Source: Pegea sp. RAD2-039 (lineage: Eukaryota; Chordata; Thaliacea; Salpida; Salpidae). Taken from it: a stretch of 64,000 nucleotides of DNA. Positions within the stretch are counted from its first letter, which is position 1; every line of letters begins with the position of its first letter. Location: NCBI GenBank assembly GCA_034620365.1, contig JAQGEQ010000043.1:992001-1056000 (forward strand), in the 5' to 3' direction. Of the stretch, positions 37,116 through 49,199 are shown in pieces. The position numbers were made by a program, and so were the translations under genes. The notes beneath the pieces are model-generated. The model was not told where the DNA came from and searched no databases. It saw only the letters and a list, made by a program, of their open reading frames with translations.

Positions 37116-40100
37116 TCATGGTTTTGTTGATAATCCGTTTGAAGCTACATGACTCGCGTCATCTACTGCGTATCCATTTAATGGAAGGCCACGGGCAGAT
37201 AGAAATCGCCGCATGACGTCATCCATTGAGTAGTTTGCTGACGTCACATTTGGAAGAAACGTAGGAAGAGTAAGATGATGAAATGGGAGGTTGTGATTGG
37301 GAGTTACTGGAAAAGAAGAAAAGTTTTGCTGAAACCTTCTCCACAGATTATGTGGACTCTGAAATCCAACTGGAGTTGTACGAATAGCAAGAGGATGAGA
37401 TCTAGAGTGAAGATGCAGAGGCTGATGAGGTCGGAAAGAAGAATGATGCAAAAAAGGATTGAATGAAGTTGAAACTTGAGAAAAATTTTGCTGATTTTCA
37501 CTTGATGAACTAGATTCCGGGACTGACAAAGCTGATGATGACGTCATGGCCGCTTGATAATGTTCGAAAGTGATTGGATCTGATTGTGAGTTTCTGATAT
37601 TGAAATTGCTGATTGTAGGTGACGTGTTAATTGTTGCGCTTGTCGTTCGACTTCTCATCTTCACTTCTTCTGTTTCTAAATCTGATTTTTCAGGTTTAAA
37701 TAAACTCAGTTAAATTTATCGAGGTTTATTTACTTGGTTCAATCTTTGGAAGCTTTTCGAGGTTAGATTTGTGGATGTAAGATTCTGATGAAGATCGGAA
37801 TTGTTTAAAGACTTCTGAGCTTGGAGAAGATGTTTCAACTTGCTCTCTACTTGAATTTGCTGTTCTTTCTCGAGCATCTAATATCTGTGGAAAAGTTGAA
37901 AATGTTGTTTTATTTGGAACTTTTTAACTAACGGTTTCTGTTTTTCATTTAAACAATTTCTGTTTTTATGAAAATTCTCTTTTTCATTTCAAATTTTATC
38001 TGTTAACTGAGTTCATTTTCTTCCTACAATTTTTAGAGTAATCAAAAACTAAGTTATCAATGTCAAGAGATGATACAACATTCTGTTTTCCACTGTTCAA
38101 ATAAATTGTTACCAAAAAAGATTAATTGAATAACATTAAGACCAATTTTGTTCACTAATTGAAAACAAGTTCAGTGTTCTTGCTTTGAAAGCCGCATAAA
38201 TTAGTTTGTTTATAGTGATTAGTTGAATTTTTAAGCCTTCAGTTTTATATTTAATCTAAAACTTTCTTAACTGAAAACATGACAATGTAAAAAGCAATTC
38301 GAATACACATACATATTCAAAAAACTTTAAAAGATTTTAATTGATGTAGAGCAAACATTTTTTAGTTATTTCTAGACATTGAAATAATCTTGAATTAAAA
38401 CTGAAGTTCAGTTGATTTGAAAAACCGATTTTATTTTCAATCATTTCGATTGAGATATTATTATAAGTCAGCTGTGATCAGTTATCAGTTAAGATTTTAT
38501 TTACATAAGATAACAGATCTATAGTCTCCTACTTTAATAAATTTAAATAATTTTCTGTTAAGTAAAACTTACTTTAGTACAATTAATGGTTTAATTCTAA
38601 ATATTCAATAATTTGAGAGCAAAATAGTTATTTAGTATTGAGTAATTCAGCTAAATCATGTAGAGTCACTGTAAAGGAACTTTTGAGCCAACGACATATT
38701 TTCAAGTAAAATGACTCTGAATCAAATTAAATGATTTATCTTTCATCAAAGTATTATATTTTTAGCATTGTGCCTGTATTAAATTGTAAGCAGAATATTA
38801 ATCTTTCTTTTGGTTTTTAGCAGATATCTTAGTCTGTATTCCAGTTTGAAAAATTCCATGTTTTTATCGACTCAATTCTTTTGTAAAACTTTAAAAGTTA
38901 TTTTTTATCAATTTAAAATCCTATTTAATAATTTTAGCTGAATACAGTTGAACTGATTGCTAATTAAATATTTTGCTTGATCATACTTTCAAACTCACCA
39001 ATCAAGGAATAAGAACAAAAGAATCACTAAAACGAAACATTTTCTACAAAATCTCACGTGACTGAAATACTTCTATTAGTCTAAGTGCCCCTTGGTGGCT
39101 GTTTTTCTCAATCTTATCCTTGCAAAAATGTTTACCAAAATATTTAAACGTTTAAAAATAAACAAACCATTTGGATTGCAACCATCACTTTGCCACCTGC
39201 ATCACTTAAGATCTTCATCAACTTCTCTTCTTTTTCTTCTTTCCCGAAAATTCTCGTTAACATTTTTATCCCGTTGCTTCAAATAGAGAAGTTTTATAAA
39301 AGAGGTTTTAAGAAGATTTTTAGATCTTACCGGAAATTGTCTTCATTTTTTGATGTCATCAACGAAGCGTTGGTGATGTCATTGGTCCTTGGACTTGATC
39401 CTTTGGAGCTTGAACTTCTCTCCCCATCACGAAGACCATCACTCGGAGAACATCTCAGATTGGTAACCTCTGGTGACGTCATCACCCCTTCATTAGAGGC
39501 AATTCCAGGCGAGTTGCTGCCACTAGTCGGGGACAACAAGTGAGCTGAAATAAACAAAACCACTTTCCTAAAAACGCCATTTTGTAACATTTTGTTTGTT
39601 TTTAGCTTATCTACGATTTCAAATGATGCATATTTGTCGCAAGTGTCTCATTTTGATCAAGAAACAATTTCATGAATCTTGATGTCTCGATAATCACTTC
39701 TGGATGTAAGAGTTTGGGGGAAATAAATAATTCATTCCTTTATCTGATTATTTTGAAACAAATGAAAGTACTTGTTGCCATGATAACAAACTAGCCCACC
39801 TAAACGCTAATCTGTGTTTTGTAGCAGTTCTATTTTCAGATTTCAGCACCGGAAACAAGAGTTTACGAGTGTTTGGCGCGATACCTTCAACTCACTAACT
39901 AAAATATAATCAAATCATAATCTCGAAATCAACATTAAGGAGCTTATTTGACTGGCCTTAATAAAAAAACGAAATAAAGGCTTAGATTTGAAGTACACGA
40001 AGTAGATGTTAAAGATTAGTATGAAAATTAAAAGATTGGGCGAAAGTGATTTGTTGTCTCCTCCATTTTCTTGAAATGTAAAGAAAATGGTAGTAAAAGG

Positions 40101-40816
40101 AATTTCGCTCAATTTGCAGAAAGATAATTAATTACACGAACCGTTTACATCAGTCGGACTTCCCACTCTTTTATCTGATCGGATTCGTTTTATTGGAGGT
40201 GCTAAAGATGTCGATGATGCAACTATTCCTGCATCAGTGTATTGTAGATGTGAAGCAGATGAAAATGATGCTGAAGACATGAATCCGTTATTTGCGTAGA
40301 TCAAGTTCATGCTTCGTTTTTCATTTTCTTCTTGAGCTTGTTGACGGCGCAATGCCACCTGTATGAAAAGTTGCTACATTGATCATGATGTCATCAACAG
40401 ATCTGAGACTAGGTGTTGAAGCTTCTGTCGGTTTTTATTTATTACATTTTATTTTTTATCTGAACTTTTTTAATCACAAAAGTATTTTCTCATAAAGTAT
40501 TTTGGTGAGTTACCTGAGCGGCCATTACTCGCTGTCTTTCTGCTATCAATGAGCAATTAGCACAATCGCAATCTTTCCATCTACAGTATCGTTTGTGTCC
40601 TTTCAACAGACTAACTACTCCATGGTTACGACAACGAGCACATTTCGGTGCTCGAACATATCGCTCAGCCCTTCGCGTGACAACTGTCGCTCCTACATGC
40701 TGATTCTGCAGCTGTGCTTGTATTAAGTGTTGTTGCTGCTGTTGTTGTCCTGTTGTTATTGAAATTGTTGCATTGCCTGGTATCAATGAAGAAGTAAAAA
40801 CCGGACGCTGATTCAT
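37116..40816 (-). CDS. DM-domain transcription factor (DMRT, DMRTA-like)
   Basis: Six exons, read downward: 40816-40514, 40358-40142, 39544-39331, 39276-39168, 37884-37734 and 37681-37116. Phases agree, giving about 519 residues. The DM domain is at residues about 55-101. Its zinc-binding pattern is Cys59, Cys62, His66, His74, Cys78, Cys83, Cys85 and Cys88, within [20 protein letters not shown] and [20 protein letters not shown]. The [12 protein letters not shown] extension follows in exon 2, as in DMRTA/DMRT3-type proteins. Exon 4 plus the start of exon 5 ([20 protein letters not shown], then [12 protein letters not shown]) resembles a diverged DMA domain. The rest is Ser/Pro/His-rich. DMRT proteins are DNA-binding regulators of sexual and neural differentiation. 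A polyglutamine run lies near residue 24. Two donors (40141 GTTCGT and 39167 GTTTGT) are non-consensus. Exons 5-6 are predicted by phase and openness, not homology. Confidence 0.88.
37214..37246. promoter_or_regulatory. two TGACGTCA palindromes inside DMRT last exon
   Basis: Exact octamers at 37214-37221 and 37239-37246 lie in coding sequence. They encode parts of DDVM and VTSA. They may be regulatory sites overlapping codons. Confidence 0.4.
37539..37546. promoter_or_regulatory. TGACGTCA palindrome inside DMRT last exon
   Basis: An exact octamer within GATGATGACGTCATGG. The coding strand reads Met-Thr-Ser here. Confidence 0.4.
39474..39481. promoter_or_regulatory. TGACGTCA palindrome inside DMRT exon 3
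   Basis: An exact octamer within GGTGACGTCATCACC. The coding strand again reads Met-Thr-Ser. Near-CRE forms (ATGACATCA) lie about 100 bp away in the same exon. Confidence 0.4.
39774..39787 (+). promoter_or_regulatory. RFX X-box-like site in DMRT intron 2
   Basis: GTTGCCATGATAAC, close to the RFX consensus palindrome, lies in the second intron of the DMRT gene. Confidence 0.4.
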
Positions 40817-42820
40817 ATCTATACTTGTTTAATTATTCGATAAAAACATCATGAGTACAGCTGCAAAGGGTAAGAAATCAGAAAAATAAGACTCAATCTA
40901 AAACTGTTGAAAGACTGAAGCAAGAAACAAAGTTTTAAGCTTCCAAACACTGTTTGAAAGACCACACAAGATTTCAGACTGCTTTCAACTATTTCGACTT
41001 TCACTCATCTCAACCTCACAAGATTCAACCTCTACTTCTTCTCATTTCTCTCTCATTTCTGATCTTCTCAACTCTCTCATTTGGCCGGTTTCTTTTTACC
41101 AGTAATCTATTTGTTTTTATTTCTGATTTTTCGCTGTCTTAAATCTAATCTTAAATGAAAAGACTTGAATGTTTGAATCTGCGATTTAGCTTGTACCATT
41201 GCAAGAAAATTTTATTTAAAAGTTCTCAAAATTATATTTTCATACAATTTAATAATCTGAATCTTTTCAGCACCTTCAAAGCTTAATTTGAAATTAATGT
41301 AGAATTAGCTTGATATGATTAAGATAACCAAACTGTTCTAATAAGAAATCCTAACAATGTTTTGTGACACTTTGTAATTCAACACAAGATGAAAAATGAA
41401 TTTTTGTCATACATTTAAATTAAAAATCGTTAAATAATCTTCGAATATTGCATCGACTTGTACTAAGCTGTATTAAACATTTTGCTTCACACTTGATTCA
41501 CAAAACCTATGTATTCAGAAGAATCTCATAAGTAAACAAGGTATTGCATTACGACTCTTATAAAGTAAAGCTTGACTTATATAATTAGGGATTTAATTGG
41601 AATTCGTTGACACTGGTATGTGATTTCATTTATAGCGTAGAGTAAAAATTTGCTGCTTCAATGCAATCTATAGAAAATTTATTTTCAAGACCTCTTACCG
41701 ACATTAAAATTTTTCAACAAATTAACTCTAATCCTTTTATTCCAATGAGTTTGTAAGTATTGAATAAATCTAAATGTAAACAACCAGTTTTGGGTTTGAA
41801 GTCTAAACAAAAACAAATTGAAAAAGTATATAATGATGACGACTTAATAAGTATTTTTAGTCAAGCATAAAACCTGTATATATGACGTGTAAGCTTTGAA
41901 TATCGTATCAGCTGCTGGACGTGACGTAACAAAAGAGAAAATTTCGACCACCAAAGATGCCTCAACCTTAGACGTCAAAATTCGACACTTTTTATAATTT
42001 GAACGCCCTCAATATCATATGTGAATGTGTGACGTCATCATAAGTGAGTTAAAGCAGAATGAGTGTAAAATAAATGATATCCAGTTTGTAATCTTCAGAT
42101 GAACAGTTATGGTTTCCATTGAATCTTAGCGAAAATTGTTTTCTATTTTAATCTAAAAATCCTTTTCATTTCTGTTTTATGCTTCACTGGCTGAAGCTGG
42201 CTTGAGAAGATTAAAAGTATTTTAGATTGATTTTACACCATTTAGTGGCAAAAAAGGTTTTTGTTAGGCTGGAAACTAGTAATCGTACAGTTTGTGTTAG
42301 TCATCTAGTAATAGCATTTAAAGAATTCAATGTTTTAATGAGATTTTTAGACGTTTTACAGCTGATGGTGAATGTAGCAAGATGATTACTGTAAGTTGAT
42401 TTTATCTGCCACTGAAACTACCAAATTCAGCTTTTTGAAACCTTATATTGATTTCAAAGTAAACTGAAACTCAGTTAATGGTGATAGAACTATCAAAAAT
42501 TTATTTATTTTAACCTTACTCAGCAGTACTGAATAAGTTTAAGTCCATTACCTAATTCATTACTTAATTCAAAGCAATCTAATTTTTAAACATGTTTAGG
42601 TTTAGTTTCTATAGAAGTAGAAATTAATTCATAACTTAATTAGACAAATTTAGAAATCGAATCCATCTCAACGGTGAATAGCCATCAATTTTATTGCATT
42701 GATCATGGTAATGGTTGAATAGTTATGGCAAGGTATTAAAACTTTACACTAAATTTGCAAAATTAAATCTTGTAAAAGAGTTTATGTAAGAAAATAACCA
42801 AAATTATATTTGCTGCCAGA
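40817..42820. other. upstream flank of the DMRT gene
   Basis: Presumed promoter side of the DMRT gene. It holds one exact TGACGTCA (42030-42037) and partial forms (ACGTCAAA near 41973, TGACGTAA near 41922, TGACGTGT near 41883). I see no coding exon. Confidence 0.5.
42030..42037. promoter_or_regulatory. TGACGTCA palindrome upstream of DMRT
   Basis: Exact CRE octamer within GTGACGTCATCA, about 1.2 kb upstream of the DMRT start codon. It is the rightmost copy in the window. Confidence 0.45.
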
Positions 42821-42822
42821 AA

Positions 42823-45800
42823 TTATGTAATCGGCTGTACAACTTGTTGCTTTGTTTCAAAAAGATCAGATCTTCCATGATCATCTGATGTATAACTTGG
42901 AGGTTTTTCACTTGAAATATTTTCTTTCATTTGCATCAGATTAGATTGATGAGTTGATGAAGATTTACGTGAAGGAAGTAACTTTCTAAGAAGCTCTTGA
43001 CAAGGCCACTCAATAAGCAGAGCAACAACAAAAGCCAATTAAAATGTGATGATAATACTTCCTATAAAACAAATGTCTTAACTGGCATTAGTTACAGAAA
43101 CTTGTTGTTGAATTTTTGGTTATTTTATCTTTTTAACTTTCGAAAGATATCTTTATAAGAAATGTCTTTGATAGGATCAAAATTAATTTTCTAAATATGC
43201 TTAATTTGTATTGTTTTATAAAACAAAAACATATTTGACTCAGTTTTAAAATATTTGAAATTATTTCATCTGCTTAAACTGTTTTTACTACTATTTACAC
43301 AAGATTACTAAAAATATTTGTAGAAAAAGTCATTTCATATCAAAACAATAATTAATATGTATTTTCAGAAGATTATTGAACTATGTTTTTAAATTTTGTT
43401 TTATATCTGCTTTTTAATACTAGTTTCAAGATAAAATGAAAAACAAACCACAGCTAGAAAATAATTAAAATATTAATTTTAAAAATAGTGAATTAGCTGT
43501 TTGAAAAATTACTTTTTAGTCATACTTTATCCATATTAAATTTATGTTCTTATATTTTTATTAAATAACCCAAATTTATACGGTTTAATTAATCTTAAAA
43601 AGGATTCTTGTTTATCAAAATGTTACCTAAAAATGAGTATATAAGCCACAAACTCCCCATAAAATACGTGATACTCCGTTGTAAAAAGCAGCTACATCAA
43701 CATCAATCGTTGCATTATCTCTTGTTGATCCATAAAAATCATAGACAGTACTCAAAGCTGTTCCGGCAGCAAAAAGCCATCCAGTAAATGCAAGTAAGAC
43801 ACTTATTCTACACAAAGGTGTGAAGTACAGATCACTTTGAAACCTTTGATGTTATGCATAATTTGGTTCATTTAAAGCGCTTGACGGAATAAATCTTAAT
43901 ATTTTATAGAAATACAATAAAAGCATATTATTAGAAACAACCATATCTTAAATTTGAAAAATGATTACAGCATTATTTTAAAGTAGAAATTATAGTTTTC
44001 TGGATTAGTAGTAAATAAAATAAGTTTTGTGAAAATCTAAAAGAATGAAGAAATATTTTTTTAATAAAACTATTTTATCAACGAATACTATTGCAATAAA
44101 ATCTTAGAGAGAAAAAATCTTAGCATTACTAATAGCCATTGGTTGTTGATAACCATCCAGTATTTTCAATACTAGCCAGTATTAGGTTACTGATACTACT
44201 TAACCCTAGCTGTGAAATTCTTGTAAACAAAATAACTCTATTTAATATCAATTGACTAACGACTTGTAATGATCATAACTTTCAAATCTGTATAATATAT
44301 GAAAATTGCGATAGAAGGTAGAACTGCTTACCACAAGCCAAATATCAAACATGACCAACACGCTGTAAAGAAATAGGTTTAAATGATAAAAGTATAAGAT
44401 ACTTTTAAAAGTAAGAACAGCAAAAAAAAGCCTAACTAATTATTTTACAAAAAGGGTTTGATAGTATTTAATAAAGCAGACTAGTTTGTGAGCGGATAAA
44501 ACTTGTTGGTGTATAATAGATTAGTTCATCAGTTAGCAGAGTAGCCTAATTTAGCTGCTTCAACTACTACATTCCATTATGGGTCACTTCCTAAAAACTT
44601 GTAGATTCCCATCGAAAATAACAGAACATAAGCATACAATTGCTTTGTGCTTAAAATCTTCTTTGGAATACTTACACTTCGGTTTTTTATTCCATCATTA
44701 AATTTTGCAGCTTTGATACACTTTTCTTTATGTGCTAAAATATTCAAGCTGTCTACCTCTTTGTCAGACTCAAGGAGTTTTGATTCAGATTCTGTTTAAA
44801 CCTGGTTTACTAAATTTAGCTTCACCTATATTTGAAATTTGTTAAAAATAAAGCTTGTGTTACTGAAAGAGCTCAATCATCTAAGATGTACAAAATAAAT
44901 AGATTTTGCAAAACTAATCTCCATCTGTTAAAAAACAGTGCAGAAATGTAAATCTGTTTGTCATGGAGGGCCTCGGTATAGAAGTGATGCTTGGAAGGGT
45001 CTTCCTTAAAACTTATGAGAAGGCTGTGTTTAAGTTATGAGGATATAGTCACCAAATTGCAACACCAAGCTGTTACGCCAAATGTTTATGATGTGGACAG
45101 AGATGACAGTATAGTTATTCAGAAGAAAGGATAGTGGAAGCGGGACAAAATACTTTGCAACGCTAGAACTTCCTTATTATCCTTTTTATAGCTGCATTTC
45201 ACGTTGTTCGTTTATTCAGTATGTAAATCTTTGGTAAAGCCAAAGTACCACCTACAGTTCTGTAGTACGTCGGAGACACAAAAATGACCTTAAACGAATT
45301 GTAGTATATAGAGTAGAAAAGCTTTGTTTCCAAGGTTATTGGGTTATAAGAGATCATATAAAACCTGATTCGGAGTGTTTAATCCTTCTGATAGATCTTC
45401 AGTCCCTTACAAATCTAAGTCGTTGCAGAGTTTGCAGGGAATTTGTTGTCCTATGAAGATGGGTTTGTAAACTTTTGGATAAGGTCCGTCAATTCTCTAT
45501 GAGAGGAGAGAGGGTGGTGAGTTTGATATGACTTAAGATTGAGATAAACTGGACGAAGCAAGAAGAGAGCTTCACACTATCACTTAGGTAGAAGAGATGT
45601 TAAAAGTTTCTGTCCGTATTCTAGCCAATAAACAAGATGATGATAGTGTAAAGAAGGTTGAATTACTCAAGTCTAACCCGATTTACACGCAAGGTTTCAT
45701 GGTTCGGGTACCAGGAGTGGTAAAGAGTAAAGAATGGTAGGAAATGACGGCGTGGAAGTTTAGCGGTTCACCAGATCATTTAAAGGAGTACCTCCAAGGC

Positions 45801-48250
45801 GCTACGGTTGGGACTAACTGTCGTTGATGGCCATAATGAGATAACGTGTGATCTTTACTGTTCGGCCGAATTATTTGGTTAGGGAGAATGTGGCTTATTT
45901 GAAATGTATAACAGTAAAGTATTTTGCAGCTGACGTGAATTTGTTAAATGTCAGTATCGTATAGACGGTTGTCATTCAGTAATAGGCTTTGTGGTAGATA
46001 GTGCGTATTGTTAATATACTTGTTGTTGTTATTTGTCTTATTAGATAACGTCTTATATAAAGAATTATTAATATTGCAAATTAAAATACGAAAATTATTA
46101 CTATTTAAAAGAACAAACGTTCTACTATAAAATTGGAGTGTTCTGTTGAACACAGCTTTGTGTCTTAATCATCAAACAAACGTTTGCCTTCGAGACAACA
46201 ATTGCTTGGCTTAGTATTGATTACCAAAGAGTTTTTACCAGTGATTCTAAACTGATTTAGTTGACTCTTTACAAAACATATTTATTTTGAGTAAGTTTCT
46301 CGCTGTTTTCACAATTTAAAGTTTTATCACCCTTCTAGAGAAATAAAACAAAGTATTTTAAGACCATAAACAGCTATGGGGAAGTACCTTAATCTGTGGG
46401 GAAAGTTTTTTGTAACATATATAGCTTCGTTTTGTCGATGAAAGGAAAATAAAAGCAATTATAAAAATAATAAATCTCTAAACTCATATTTACTTAATAT
46501 GACAAATTGTCATTATTAAAGTTTCTAAACTTACAAATGGTAACATCATTTTTTTTATATAAGTAAAAAGTACCAATTAAAGCAATCGTTAGAAATATGA
46601 CAGAAATGATTCTTTAATTAATCGATTTATGAAGCAAATAAGACTAGTAAAATGTTGATAACTGTACTTACATGATAAAGATATCAAATCCACCATAAGT
46701 ATAACCTTGAGGACAAGTTGTTTTTAATGTTGTAGTTTTAATATCATCTGATGTTGCAATTTTAGTTGATCTCATTCTGTTGTTGCAGCAAAAATAATTG
46801 AACCAGCTTGTATTCATCTAACTTATTATACAATCAAGACAGGATAAACGCTACTTACAACATAATTAAAGTAAGTTGTACAGAATTTTCCTTTAAAATC
46901 ATCCCCAATAGAGTTGACACATTCCCAATAATGTCCTTGCCAACGAACATTAGCTTCTAACATTCCACCTTCTCTCATCGACCATGAATCTCGCACTGAT
47001 TTATTAAATTAATGACTTTATTGTCACATAATGAACGTTTACTATTTAAAAGTACATAGATAATATTGCTAAATAAACTTTTAGGTTATTATACTACTCG
47101 TATATTAAAAGTTGCGACAATGAATAATGCTCAGTAAAGCAATAATAAAATATATTAATCAAAATTGTATAGTAAAGTTAAAAAAATACTTTTTTGGATA
47201 TGTAGAAAAACTCATTAAGGAAAAAATACTGTGAAATTTCGATTATTTTTTAAGATATCGAGTTTAAGCCTTGAAATATCGTCATGTCATGTGTTAATAA
47301 CATTGATTGCACTGAAAATAAGGAGCAGAAAATTTTGAGTAAATTATTTTATAACCATTTTAAGAACAATCATTAAGTTCATGCTTTTTTAATTGAAATT
47401 AGTTTCAAACATTTAGATAAGTTTGGTTAATTATTGATGATGATTTTTAGTCTGAAGTACAAAATAGTTTCTCATAATCTGAAAACATTTGTGCACCAAT
47501 TAACAGTTAATATCCAAGAAGCTTTCTTATCTGGTTAATCAGCCAATTTAACAAAATTTAACTTCTTTCAAAACTTAAAATTGGATTTATTATATATTGG
47601 TTTAGCAAGATTTATTAAAAGACTAACAAAAAACTGTAAGTATAAAAAAATGTTATAAACTAATTTTGTAAAGTATAGAAATACTTTTGGTTTAAACATA
47701 TTTTCATATATCGGATTTTTTCGGGTGACGCTTTATATGATAAATGTTTAAAAAAGTGAGGTTTATTTACTAGTCTAGAAATTCTGAGTTTACGTTGAAC
47801 AGATACTACATGAAAAAGTTTTTGAATCTTTTTTCTGTTTATGAGCTTTGAAATAATCAAATTAATAATAAAGTAATCCCAAAACAATTTTTTTCATAAG
47901 CTCAATTAAGTCATGAATATTTTCAAACGATAACAAATAGATTAAAAACCGTTGAAATAAAGCTACTTTTCTCAACTCGAAAAATAAACGATTTAAATTT
48001 TGTAATTTTCTCCTTCTACTGCACTAAGTATAAAAAACTCCGAAATATTTTTTTATAAATTCATTTTTTTTTCATAGGTTTTTGCTTTGTCATCAAGTTG
48101 TAAGTTTTTGTTGAATACTAGCCCAGCAAAACTATTATTAACTACCCACGGATTTAGCTCGTTACTGCTATCAAATTCACTGGTTAAAAATGTTATAAAC
48201 AAAGAACAAAAGCAATTGAACCAAGCAAACTACATTTAGTATGTGCTGTG
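42823..48250 (-). pseudogene. decayed NRF-6-like acyltransferase copy C
   Basis: Remnants in gene order are as follows. A diverged exon 1 lies at about 48240-48080 (NPWVVNNSFAGL). An intact exon 3 is at 46995-46859. Half of exon 4 is at about 46790-46672 (KIATSDDIKTTTLKTTC). A region at about 44800-44575 has KKILSTKQ running directly into LYAYVLLFSMGIYKFLGSDP and then a stop. An exon-9 remnant with TGA for Trp is at about 44375-44330, and an exon-10 remnant at about 44170-44110. A fusion at 43850-43627 reads LYFTPLCRISVLLAFTGWLF. The terminal exon is at about 43040-42823, with a stop replacing its start. The two fusions join pieces of non-adjacent exons without an intron, so they reflect deletions. 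A transposon-like block (about 44940-46000) lies inside. The gene cannot encode the full enzyme. Confidence 0.82.
44940..46000 (+). repeat. unidentified degenerate repeat block ending in interspersed repeat copy c
   Basis: This stretch is richer in G+C than its surroundings and has long nearly open segments on the plus strand (about 45265-45455 and about 45540-45830), broken by stops. Its right end (45898-46000) is the interspersed repeat shared with 8471-8568 and 23561-23660. I cannot name the element. It probably inserted into pseudogene copy C. Confidence 0.5.
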
Positions 48251-49199
48251 ATTCAAGAATAAGCTATCATTCTATTACCACTGAACTATATACGACTTAA
48301 TGCAAGCAACTTCCACACAAGTTTTATAGAAGAATTGGAAATTTTATTTGTTCGCTCATCAGCTAGAAGTTTAAAAGTTTTTTTTGCTTTATCTTCAAGT
48401 CAAGATTTAAAGTCTAAATAGTGGGAAAAAATTTCAACATTACAAGCTTGATTCAAATCGGTATTTTTAGGAGCAGTGTTTACAAGTCAAGGTGCTAAAT
48501 CGATCCGACTACTTTTTATATATTTTGTTAAACGACGTATTTAGACCTGCTAACAATTAAACGACTTTTATTGATCACTACTATTTTCTATATATACTGA
48601 ATACTTATACTATATATATTCCTATATATCCAATATTACATGATGTCTACAAAAAAAACTTTTGTACCTCAAGATTTAACACATACTAATGTTTAAACAA
48701 AAACTTGAGGAACAGTAATAAAAGTTTTGCATGAAATTAAATTATAAGTAAGAGTCGTAACCAAGTGTACATTATTGGCTACAGATACTGGTGAAAGATT
48801 GTGGTTTACATATTTATAAAAAAATTTAAATTAAATAAGTTGTAGCTAAACGTAGTAATGCTTGCATGGTTATGGATGATGCCGTTGACATAGACGTAGT
48901 AAAGACTTTCTTATTACAAAAAAAATGGATCGAACACTAAATTAAAACATTTCTAGTGATGTTGCTAATAAAACTGCAAAAATAAAACTTGCTTACATAG
49001 ATATTTGCTTAGGATTAGTTTAGACGTGACTAATGGGCTAAAAGTGTATAAATAAACAGAGGATTAAAATACATTCTTTGCTTCTCCTATAAAAACAGTA
49101 TTTATTATAAGAAAATTATAACTGTCTAACCTCTTTTTAGCTGTGAAAAGATTAGCATAATCTACTCTACTCAAGTAAAAAATTATATTTTATTTGAAT

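Noticed and set aside
45540-45770. An ARF-like pseudogene, suggested by ELHTIT and LANKQD in one plus-strand frame
   Set aside because: Only the short NKQD-like segment fits. The P-loop, switch regions and C-terminal part cannot be found, so chance similarity is more likely.
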